Shown: positions 1-6,703, numbered from the stretch's first letter. The stretch: DNA of 13,318 nucleotides from CAYYYJ01 sp964476045 (GCA_964476045.1 CAYYYJ010000025.1:1-13318), one strand, 5' to 3'. Made by a program: numbers and translations. Notes: generated by a model from the sequence alone, not told the origin.

Positions 1-459
1 ACCCACCAGGCAACATATAAGCTGCAAATAGAGAAATGCCAAGAAATAGCTGATGTTCCCACATCGCTTTATACACGAGAAGGCTGTAAAAACCAAGTAA
101 CTTATGCAGATGCTGTTTTTAATAACGACATTTCGAAATGTGATTTAGTTGCAGATGAAAAGGTAAAGAATGGTTGCATACTTGAGTTAGCAGTTTTGAA
201 TGGAGATTCGCAACTTTGCCTAAAAGGAGCCGAAGGATATCAAAATTCATGCTTTGCTCTCTTTGCAAAGTTCAGACTAGATTTAGATACATGCAATAAG
301 ATTGGAATAAGAGGCAGCATTACCAAATTACAAGCTGAACAAGCAAGAGACAGTTGTTTTTATAGTTTAATAATAGGGAAGAAGCTGGGTGATGAGCCAT
401 GCAAAATGATTGCGAATCCAGAAACTAGAGAAAATTGCTTCAAGTCATTTAGCCAATAA
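1..459 (+). CDS. C-terminal fragment of a Cys-pair repeat protein, function unknown
   Basis: The frame is open from the first base of the window, so the N-terminus is missing and 152 residues are visible before the TAA at 457. I do not recognise a named family. Ten cysteines fall at visible residues 13, 29, 47, 59, 73, 84, 98, 119, 134 and 146, forming five C-x(10-20)-C pairs spaced by 11-18 residues. Repeat units look like a short helix starting at C with a hydrophobic residue a few positions on, then an acidic or polar stretch (TRE, DEK, ARDS, ETRE) just before the second C. Such Cys-pair helical repeats suggest disulfide-stabilised helical hairpins in a secreted or surface protein, or metal binding; this is inference. 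Any signal peptide would lie off the window. A T-rich run just after the stop (472-480) could end the transcript. Confidence 0.75.
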   Translation, partial: THQATYKLQIEKCQEIADVPTSLYTREGCKNQVTYADAVFNNDISKCDLVADEKVKNGCILELAVLNGDSQLCLKGAEGYQNSCFALFAKFRLDLDTCNKIGIRGSITKLQAEQARDSCFYSLIIGKKLGDEPCKMIANPETRENCFKSFSQ

Positions 460-540
460 AGAGCCATTAATAATTTGTTTTTAGTGTAGAATATAGACAA
501 ATTTATCAGGTGCTAGAAACCTTAAGGATCGCTTCATTTT

Positions 541-660
541 CATTCGGCTCCCGATTAATAGTTTCGCTTTTTCTGGGTGGTTAGCTCAACCATCGCCTGT
601 TGCTTCTTGCAAAGGGGCCACAAGAGGCTCCCACCTTCTTCGACCCCTCTCATCCCCAGT
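541..660. other. GC-rich foldable intergenic block, candidate structured RNA
   Basis: This is the most GC-rich stretch found by hand count: 29/60 G+C at 541-600 and 35/60 at 601-660, against roughly 22-45% in nearby coding lines. In an AT-rich archaeon, GC islands between genes often mark structured RNAs. Read on the + strand, CTGGG at 573-577 can pair with CCCAG at 655-659. Inside lie small hairpins, including GGTT/AACC near 579-591 and a six-pair GGGGCC/GGCTCC stem near 614-631 with an ACAAGA loop. No reading frame here has a convincing start. I looked for tRNA, SRP RNA and RNase P signature sequences on both strands and did not find them. The strand and class are unknown, and a gene relic is an alternative. 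Confidence 0.3.
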
Positions 661-671
661 CAAAAATGGTA

Positions 672-894
672 TCTGCATCTCTTCTTATATGAAAGATGCA
701 GAGATGTCTCATGTCTTTATTTAACAGATGAGACACGATCTCAAAAACATAGGGCGGAGGCTTCAACAGCTGGAAGCTGATAAAATCAGCTTCTTTCTTT
801 CATGGCTTCTGGGGGAATATGGAGAAGAGGAAGACGAATTTGAATTTTTTGAATAAGAGTTTTGGGCTTCCGCTGTTTTACCGGAATAGCGGAA
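672..894. repeat. Cluster of four perfect hairpins upstream of the endonuclease gene
   Basis: Four inverted repeats lie in about 220 bases. TCTGCATCT at 672-680 pairs with 694-702 (9 bp, 13-nt loop). TGTCTCAT at 705-712 pairs with 728-735 (8 bp, 15-nt loop). GAAGCTGAT at 773-781 pairs with 785-793 (9 bp, AAA loop, followed by TTTCTTT and so terminator-like). TTCCGCT at 868-874 pairs with 888-894 (7 bp, 13-nt loop). The third stem lies inside the possible 42-aa ORF. They could be parts of one RNA, terminators, or relics of a mobile element. Confidence 0.5.
728..856 (+). CDS. Possible 42-aa acidic-tailed small protein
   Basis: ATG at 728 opens a 42-codon frame ending at TAA 854-856, with an in-frame stop at 722-724 just before it. 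The first half is basic and amphipathic (MRHDLKNIGRRLQQLEADK), followed by a hydrophobic segment (ISFFLSWLLGEYG). The C-terminus is strongly acidic and aromatic, alternating E, D and F. This ordered composition looks more like a real peptide than a chance frame, but I recognise no family. A TATA-like CTTATATG near 685-692 lies about 38 nt upstream. The frame is crossed by two perfect hairpins (705-735 and 773-793), so the interval could instead be a noncoding RNA. It ends 86 bases before the endonuclease start. Confidence 0.4.
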   Translation: MRHDLKNIGRRLQQLEADKISFFLSWLLGEYGEEEDEFEFFE

Positions 895-912
895 TGCTAC
901 CCTCTACTAAGG

Positions 913-920
913 TTTATAAT
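913..920 (+). promoter_or_regulatory. TATA box for the LAGLIDADG gene
   Basis: TTTATAAT is centred about 27 nt before the ATG at 943, the usual archaeal spacing to a transcription start, so the transcript would be leaderless or nearly so. An AAGGAG at 927-932 also precedes the ATG by 10 nt. It would act as a ribosome binding site only if transcription starts further upstream. Confidence 0.55.
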
Positions 921-942
921 CGCGAAAAGGAGAAGATATAAT

Positions 943-2271
943 ATGGAGAAGTTGAAAGTAGATAAAGACTATAGGGTTACTTTACCTTCACAAATATTTA
1001 GAGAATTTAAACCTGATGAATTTGTGAAAATTTTCATTAAAAAAGACGAAAATACAGAAGAATATTATGTGAGAGTCCCTAAAATCCCACCATCTAGAAA
1101 ATATTTACAGGTTAGAAGAAGACTTCCTGATTACGTTATTCAGGAACTGCAACTGAAACAGACGGATTTTGTTGAATTCATTAAAATTGAGAAATTGGAA
1201 AATCAAAAAGGGGAACTCGTGAAAGATAGTTATATAGATCTTTTAGGATTAGCTTTACCAGGAATAATGGCAGACAAATTTACAAAAGATAATGAAGAAT
1301 GGGTTAGGTTTTGGCAATCCAACAAAGTGGGCGGTATTACAAATCAAATAGAATTGAAAAGATTTATACCAATTGATAGAAAACTTGGAGAATTCTTTGG
1401 TTTGATGCAAGCGGAGTCCGGAAAGAAAGGCAATAAATTTGATTTTACAAACACGATTATAGAAACACACAAGCTGTTTGTAGATGTCTCTGAACAATAT
1501 TTTGGTATTTCGAGAAATTCATGGTCTTTTGGTTTGATTTGTAATCCTAACTTGTCATTAGGAGAAATAGAAAATATAGGAACAACATTTTCTAAAGAGC
1601 TGAGTTTGAGAACAAAGTACTATCATACTAGAAGTAAGACGATACTGAAAGTTGCTTATGTTGTTCATATTGATAGAAGATTACTAAATTTGATAATGAA
1701 TGCACTTCTTCTGAAAATAAGAAAGGAGATGATAAAATCAGATAATTTGAATTTAATAGAATTCTCTAAAGGATTTATAATAAAAGATCTTTTAGGCGAT
1801 GGTACAGTTTCTGTAAGCAAAAGTTTAAAGAATATGGAAATTGTTCTTTCTGAAAAAGACACAGAATCTCAAGACGACATAGTAAGTATTCTAAACAGAT
1901 TTGGAATTAATTCAAACATTAATGGAATAAGAGTGGATATATCTACAGATTTTGATTCTGTTATTTGGTTCCTGGAAAATGAACTTTTTGTAAACCATGT
2001 GAATAACAGGAAAAAATTTTTGAGGTATGTAAACAATAATTTTTACATAAGAACTCTTTTAAGCAGAATATCTACACTAGGTGAATGGTGCTCTATTCAT
2101 AAATTTTCACAAAAACATAACTTGAGTTACAACACTTCCGAAATGTATTTGCATAGAAATACGAAACGTGGATTTTTACAAAGGAGTAGAAAACAAGACA
2201 TTGGAACAGTTTACAAAATATCAGATAAAGGCAAAGCATTTTTAGAAACTATGAAAAAGTCTAACCCTTGA
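943..2271 (+). CDS. Free-standing LAGLIDADG endonuclease-like protein with AbrB-like N-terminus and winged-helix C-terminus
   Basis: The 442-aa product starts at ATG 943. The open frame extends back to TTG 862, but a TATA box at 913-920 and AAGGAG at 927-932 favour 943. Residues about 6-32 (VDKDYRVTLPSQIFREF then a VKIFI strand) resemble an AbrB/SpoVT swapped-hairpin domain. A looser second copy may follow at about 57-83. The LAGLIDADG core has motif 1 at 148-160 (LGEFFGLMQAESG, acid E158) and motif 2 at 274-288 (LLGDGTV, acid D286), so both metal-binding acids are kept. Residues about 368-438 look like a winged helix ending in YKISDKGKAFLE. The family is homing endonucleases, but added DNA-binding domains also occur in LAGLIDADG-derived regulators such as bacterial WhiA. 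No intron or intein frame surrounds it. It is very AT-rich (13/60 G+C at 1741-1800). Its 3' end overlaps the convergent rtcB end by 11 bases. Confidence 0.8.
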   Translation: MEKLKVDKDYRVTLPSQIFREFKPDEFVKIFIKKDENTEEYYVRVPKIPPSRKYLQVRRRLPDYVIQELQLKQTDFVEFIKIEKLENQKGELVKDSYIDLLGLALPGIMADKFTKDNEEWVRFWQSNKVGGITNQIELKRFIPIDRKLGEFFGLMQAESGKKGNKFDFTNTIIETHKLFVDVSEQYFGISRNSWSFGLICNPNLSLGEIENIGTTFSKELSLRTKYYHTRSKTILKVAYVVHIDRRLLNLIMNALLLKIRKEMIKSDNLNLIEFSKGFIIKDLLGDGTVSVSKSLKNMEIVLSEKDTESQDDIVSILNRFGINSNINGIRVDISTDFDSVIWFLENELFVNHVNNRKKFLRYVNNNFYIRTLLSRISTLGEWCSIHKFSQKHNLSYNTSEMYLHRNTKRGFLQRSRKQDIGTVYKISDKGKAFLETMKKSNP

Positions 2272-5200
2272 CATTACCTATTGGTATTAGTTTAACAACA
2301 CGATTTGATATCCCGGCCTTTTCAGCAGATTCGACGACCATGTCTACCGATTTATACGCTCCACCTGCTTCCTCTGCCAGCCCTGAAAAACTTACAGACT
2401 TCACTAAAATCCCTCTCTTCTCCATGTCCTTCTGCAGCTGATCCCCTCTAAACATCCTTTTTGCAGCCATCCTTGACATTGTTCTCCCAGACCCGTGGCA
2501 AGTGCTTCCAAAAGTTTCTTCCTCTGCTTTTTTGGTGCCAACCAAAAGGTATGAGCCAGTTTCCATTGAACCGCCGATAATTACTGGTTGCCCGTCTTCC
2601 CTGTAAACTTTTGGTATCTCCTCTCTCCCAGGACCCAAACTTCTTGTGGCACCTTTCCTGTGGACAATCAATTTTTTCTTAACCCCATCAACTGTATATT
2701 CCTCCACCTTTGCAGTGTTATGCGCGACATCATACAGTTGATGCATCCCTAGTTTCTCTGGACTCTGCTTGAAAACATCTGAAAAAACTTCCCTTATCCT
2801 GTGCAAAATGACCTGCCTGTTCGCAAAGCTCATGTTTATCCCTGTCTGCATTGCCTTGAAATAGTCCTGTCCTTCAGGAGAATTGAAAGGCGCGCAGGCC
2901 AATTCGCGGTCCAATATTTTTATTTTGTATTTAGCTTCCATTACAGACAGAAATTTTGTCAGGTAATCTGTTGCAACTTGGTGGCCATATCCTCTAGATC
3001 CGCAATTGCCTGTAATAAATCCATTTGCAATAAATGTATGATCCTGATGAGCCACTGTAAAGTCATAGACACACCCATCAAAGTTTTTTATCTCTTCTTT
3101 TCCTATTACAATATCCCATATAACAGGTGTTGTGGGATTTAACTTATATTCTTCTCTAAATTGATCAAACGTAGGATAATCAACAGATCTGAACTTGAAA
3201 GAAGTTACAGACAGTTTTTCTGGTGTTTCATTTGTTTCCAAACTTTCTTTTTCCAACATTTTTTGTTTCAGGTTGAGATACTGCAAGGCGTAGGAAGAGA
3301 GATTAATCCTGTCTTGGCAATATTCAAAGCCTACTTTAGACCATAGTTTTTTCAAATTTTCTTCCTTGGAGGATATGTCTATCCTTAACTTTACAGTTTC
3401 TTCTCCAGATTTTGTTTTAACTCCTTTCAATTCGTATAACTTTGTTACTTCAATTCCAAATTCGTTTAATAAAGCTTTTATCTGATCTAGAAAATTCGTC
3501 CCATTGTCTTTTAGGCTAATCAATTTATTCACAGATAACCTTGCAAGACCAAACCTGTATTTTTCAACTTTTCTTATTGTCGGCCTTGTTAGTTCTGCTC
3601 CAAAATAAGACGCTAAATACAGCCTTTTTATCCACTTTGGGGCTTTGAAAATCCATTTTGGGACTTCAAATTTAGTTTTGCTTTTGTTTCCATACGGTGT
3701 TCCAAGAGCATATAGTAAAATTGGCAATCCTAAAGAACCAACAACAATCGTATTTGTGGTGCCTGATATTTTCCTTTTCTTTCCATCAGTATATTCAATC
3801 TCACTTTCGCATTTTTGTGAATAAGCTTGAGTAGTCTTATATCCGATCTTATCTATATCTTTTCTTATAAGCCCCAAATCTTCTGGTTTTCCTATAAACT
3901 TCAAAGACCACCTGTCTTTAGATTTTCCTAGCCAGCCATCTCCTGTTGCAAAGCCTAGAAGTTTGGTTAGTATTGGAAGTTTTTCAGAATTAAATTTTAA
4001 AGGCAGAAGGCCCCTTTCTTTCAGGTTTTTAATAATAACATCATTGTTTTCTATCTTTCTTACATCTTCTTCAGAGACAATTATTTCGTCAGATGGCTCT
4101 TCATATTCAATTCCATCAAAAGGCATCACAGCAACACTGTCGTTTTCTTGTATATCTTTCATCAATTTAAGGCCCTCTTTTGCTAAAATAGGGTGTTCCT
4201 CTGTTGCAATAAGCTCTTTTCCTGTTTTTGTTCTTATCTTGTAAATTTTGCCGCATGGTTTTAACTTGAAGAACTTAATTATCTTTGTATCCTCAACATT
4301 ATGCTCCTTTACACTCATGCATTTTACATTTGTATTTTCCCATTTTCCTTCCAATTTTTGCATTGGTATTGTATAACCATATTCAGTCAAAACTTTAGCA
4401 TCTCCAGGCAAGCAATGGAACATTATCACAATCTGGTCTGGGAAAATCCCCCATTTCTTTGCGATAACAGGATCAATAATATTTTCAGGCAAAACCCTTT
4501 GGATTTCTAGATAATGATTCCCGGAACCAAGAGTTCCAATCTGGTCTTTACCCCTCTGGATTGCTTTATCAGAAACTTTAGAAACATCTGCTCCCTTCAT
4601 GCGTCCGTTTTCCTCTGTCCTTTCAAGGTCTTCTTCCCAGCCATATCCGTTTTTAACACACCATTCTCCACCTAATTCAACAACTTCCTTGAATTGTTGG
4701 GCAGTCAGTTTCACAAAACCAGAGCTTCCCACGCCTGCAGGAACTTTGTCATATAATTTATTCACTAAAGTTCTGAGGTGCGGTTGGACATCCTTAAAGG
4801 TTAGATTAGTCAAGACAAGCCTCATTCCGCAATTGTGCGTAACAAAATTATCTGCAATGAATGTATGGCTTCGATCGTTCATTGTAAGGTCGTAAACAAT
4901 TCCCTTAAACTGGACAGCTTGTATTTGGGCTATTTTATCTAATACAACACCATCCCCGACAAGATTCTTTTCGTATTCTTTAAAAGAAGGGAAGGTTGGA
5001 GGCACTCTTGTATTGTCGCTCCTATCTGGCCAAATAGAGTGGTTTATGAAATGATCAGATACATATTTGCTCCTTAAGATATTCCTTATTTCAGATGGGC
5101 TTTTCCCGGAATTGTACATTCGCAGAGCAACTTGTCTAGCCTCTTTTCTTTTAAGCAGGGCCATCTCTTTGACTCTGATATAATTAGAAGCAAGAGCCGC

Positions 5201-6673
5201 AACATTTGTTTTTTCCCTGTTATATTCGAAGCCTACCAATTCATACAATTTTATCAGGTTCTCCGAATTGCTGTGTATGGTTAACCGAAGCCCTACAGTC
5301 TTTCCGTTCTTACCCTTGTACTGGTTGCCATCAACTGCGACTGGATATGCAGAAGTGATCCCGAATTCCGATAAGAGCAGTCTTATATCGTTTAAAAATT
5401 CCTCCGCGTTTCCTTTCAGATTCTCCAACTTGTTCATGTTTAGTTGTGGCGCATAGAAATCATAGCTGTTTATAGTTTTTGGTTTGGAGAGCTCAGCCCC
5501 GAAAAATGACGCTAAAAAAAGCCTTTTTTGCCAGAGAGGCGCTTTCATGATCCATTTTGGAACCCTGTATTCCTGCGCGGTTTTATTTCCATGGGGTGTT
5601 CCCAGTGAAACCAATAACAAGGCAAGGGCAGTGGACCTTTTCAAAAGTGATTCTTCTGTAAAATCAAATTCTGATAGTCCATAAAACGTATTTATCTTAT
5701 GGTGCCTTTCTCTGCTATATACTTTCTGGGCTTTGAGGCCAATATTCTGGAGATCCCTTCTTATATCCTCCAGATCTTCCCCTTTACCATAAAAAGCTGT
5801 AAACCCTCTTCCATCGGCTTTGTTGAAATATATTGAACCATCACCAAAAACAAAGCCCATTAGCTTCAGGATTGCAGGAAGTTGAGGTGAATCGTATCTA
5901 ATCTCATCTAATTTTAGTTTTTTTAGAAAATTGATAACCTGAATTTTCCTATTGCCTTTCTCTGAAAGGCCTATTTTATGGGAAGAGTTTTCTATGTCAC
6001 TCAACGAAACTATAAGTTCTTTTGTTGGAGGTTCGTATTTCATCCCTGAAAAGGTTCTAATAAATACTGTATCCTGTTCATCAAGATTCTCAGCCTCCAC
6101 AAAGCCTCTGCCTGTTAAAACAGGGTGATCTTTTGTGACTTTCAATATTCTGCCGCTTTCTGTTGTGATTTCATATAGCTCTTCGTTTTCCTCCCTCTTC
6201 ATGAAAGCAGCTGGTGTTGCCAGTTTCACGGTTAGATTGTCCTTGTCAAAAAGAACTAGTTTTTTGCCTGCCCACTTATTATCCAATTCTTCTATTGTTG
6301 TCCATGTTCCATTATCTAAAGAAACCCTTGCCTCTCCGGGCAAGCAGTTTATGTCGAAGCCAATACCTCCAGGCGAAATCACGCCTGTCTCCAAATCAAA
6401 CGCAGCAACCCCGCCGATCGGAAAACCATAACCCCAGTGCCCATCAGGCATGCAGTATGCAAACTTCTGGAGTCCAGGCAAAGTTGCCACATTTGTCACC
6501 TGGTCAAAAACACCTGGATCCATTTGATCCAAAAGGGCTTTTGACGCCACAATCCTTGCCGGTACATTCATCCCTGGTTTGTGTGTTTTTGGGATCTCCC
6601 AGATGTACGGTGTGATTTGTTTTATCTCCTTTGGTCTCTCCAACTTCACTCTAGGCTCAAATTCTTCTGCCAT
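2261..6673 (-). CDS. rtcB: RtcB RNA-splicing ligase with two inteins
   Basis: RtcB joins 2',3'-cyclic phosphate or 3'-phosphate RNA ends to 5'-OH ends using GTP and Mn, notably in archaeal tRNA splicing. The precursor is 1470 aa: exteins of 109, 139 and 247 aa (495 aa spliced, normal for archaeal RtcB) plus inteins of 505 and 470 aa. In spliced numbering the metal and guanylylation residues are D107 and C110 (GFDIN-CGMR), H215 (GSGNHYLE), H248 (IMFH-CGSR), H343 (VAHNTAK) and H418 (STCHGSGR). These match Pyrococcus D95, C98, H203, H234, H329 and H404 at offsets of 12-14, so the active site is intact after splicing. ATG at 6671-6673 is chosen over an upstream GTG at 6718 because a TATA box at 6696-6703 sits about 27 nt before it, predicting a leaderless mRNA. 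It is divergent from the HAD gene and convergent with the endonuclease gene. Confidence 0.96.
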   Translation of the reverse strand: MAEEFEPRVKLERPKEIKQITPYIWEIPKTHKPGMNVPARIVASKALLDQMDPGVFDQVTNVATLPGLQKFAYCMPDGHWGYGFPIGGVAAFDLETGVISPGGIGFDINCLPGEARVSLDNGTWTTIEELDNKWAGKKLVLFDKDNLTVKLATPAAFMKREENEELYEITTESGRILKVTKDHPVLTGRGFVEAENLDEQDTVFIRTFSGMKYEPPTKELIVSLSDIENSSHKIGLSEKGNRKIQVINFLKKLKLDEIRYDSPQLPAILKLMGFVFGDGSIYFNKADGRGFTAFYGKGEDLEDIRRDLQNIGLKAQKVYSRERHHKINTFYGLSEFDFTEESLLKRSTALALLLVSLGTPHGNKTAQEYRVPKWIMKAPLWQKRLFLASFFGAELSKPKTINSYDFYAPQLNMNKLENLKGNAEEFLNDIRLLLSEFGITSAYPVAVDGNQYKGKNGKTVGLRLTIHSNSENLIKLYELVGFEYNREKTNVAALASNYIRVKEMALLKRKEARQVALRMYNSGKSPSEIRNILRSKYVSDHFINHSIWPDRSDNTRVPPTFPSFKEYEKNLVGDGVVLDKIAQIQAVQFKGIVYDLTMNDRSHTFIADNFVTHNCGMRLVLTNLTFKDVQPHLRTLVNKLYDKVPAGVGSSGFVKLTAQQFKEVVELGGEWCVKNGYGWEEDLERTEENGRMKGADVSKVSDKAIQRGKDQIGTLGSGNHYLEIQRVLPENIIDPVIAKKWGIFPDQIVIMFHCLPGDAKVLTEYGYTIPMQKLEGKWENTNVKCMSVKEHNVEDTKIIKFFKLKPCGKIYKIRTKTGKELIATEEHPILAKEGLKLMKDIQENDSVAVMPFDGIEYEEPSDEIIVSEEDVRKIENNDVIIKNLKERGLLPLKFNSEKLPILTKLLGFATGDGWLGKSKDRWSLKFIGKPEDLGLIRKDIDKIGYKTTQAYSQKCESEIEYTDGKKRKISGTTNTIVVGSLGLPILLYALGTPYGNKSKTKFEVPKWIFKAPKWIKRLYLASYFGAELTRPTIRKVEKYRFGLARLSVNKLISLKDNGTNFLDQIKALLNEFGIEVTKLYELKGVKTKSGEETVKLRIDISSKEENLKKLWSKVGFEYCQDRINLSSYALQYLNLKQKMLEKESLETNETPEKLSVTSFKFRSVDYPTFDQFREEYKLNPTTPVIWDIVIGKEEIKNFDGCVYDFTVAHQDHTFIANGFITGNCGSRGYGHQVATDYLTKFLSVMEAKYKIKILDRELACAPFNSPEGQDYFKAMQTGINMSFANRQVILHRIREVFSDVFKQSPEKLGMHQLYDVAHNTAKVEEYTVDGVKKKLIVHRKGATRSLGPGREEIPKVYREDGQPVIIGGSMETGSYLLVGTKKAEEETFGSTCHGSGRTMSRMAAKRMFRGDQLQKDMEKRGILVKSVSFSGLAEEAGGAYKSVDMVVESAEKAGISNRVVKLIPIGNVKG
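3005..4414 (-). mobile_element. RtcB intein 2 with LAGLIDADG endonuclease, 470 aa, atypical C-terminus
   Basis: The intein begins CLPGDAKVLT directly after H248 of the spliced ligase. Block B is TEEH at about intein residues 71-74, and the end is DHTFIANGFITGN followed by CGSR. The first Cys, terminal Asn and +1 Cys are standard, but the penultimate His is replaced by Gly, which usually slows Asn cyclisation unless compensated. LAGLIDADG motif 1 is LLGFATGDG (acid at intein residue 159) and motif 2 is LASYFGAEL (acid at 275). Long stretches match intein 1, including the KRL-LAS-FGAEL core, an NEFGI segment, a VGFEY segment and a TF-F-EY segment, so the two are paralogues. The 35-residue length difference is largely the helix-turn-helix segment present only in intein 1. 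Its DNA is AT-rich (20/60 G+C at 3481-3540) compared with the neighbouring extein (27/60 at 2401-2460). Confidence 0.94.
4832..6346 (-). mobile_element. RtcB intein 1 with LAGLIDADG endonuclease, 505 aa
   Basis: This is an in-frame protein intron that excises after translation. It begins at C110 of the precursor (CLPGEA, block A), with the block B TKDH at about intein residues 71-74. It ends DRSHTFIADNFVTHN followed by C+1 of the extein, so the first Cys, penultimate His, terminal Asn and +1 Cys are all canonical. The endonuclease has motif 1 LMGFVFGDG (acid at intein residue 169) and motif 2 LASFFGAEL (acid at 285), so both catalytic acids are present. Around intein residues 405-440 there is a helix-turn-helix-like stretch (MYNSGKSPSEIRNIL) absent from intein 2. 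The insertion point is immediately before the active-site Cys that binds Mn. Intein alleles at this RtcB position are known in archaea, for example Pyrococcus. Confidence 0.95.
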
Positions 6674-6695
6674 AGGAATATAATATTGACTAATA

Positions 6696-6703
6696 CTTAA
6701 AAG
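6696..6703. promoter_or_regulatory. Single TATA element between rtcB and the HAD gene, possibly bidirectional
   Basis: CTTAAAAG (CTTTTAAG on the - strand) is the only good TATA-like element correctly placed for both genes. Its centre is about 26-27 nt from the rtcB ATG at 6673 and about 24-25 nt from the HAD ATG at 6724, almost exactly midway. Both transcripts would be leaderless. A second AT-rich run, AATATAATATT at 6677-6687, is too close to rtcB and far from the HAD gene. Confidence 0.6.

Noticed and set aside
541..660. tRNA, SRP RNA, RNase P RNA or rRNA fragment
   Set aside because: A TTAGCTCA resembles a tRNA D-loop and a reverse-strand GGTGGGAGCC resembles part of 23S rRNA. However, no full cloverleaf forms, no SRP helix 8 or RNase P conserved core is seen, and the rRNA resemblance does not extend.
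577..780. 67-codon + strand frame starting at GTG in the GC-rich block
   Set aside because: The composition looks random (many Cys, Ser, Arg, His and Pro with no order), there is no promoter at the right distance, and it overlaps the stems and the better 42-aa frame.
862..942. TTG start giving 27 extra residues on the LAGLIDADG protein
   Set aside because: The extension spans a perfect hairpin and the TATA box, and ATG 943 has both a TATA box and AAGGAG upstream.
2801..6615. Several 60-130 codon + strand frames inside rtcB
   Set aside because: They lie antisense to a strongly conserved protein and intein sequence, have no promoters, and show no family-like features.
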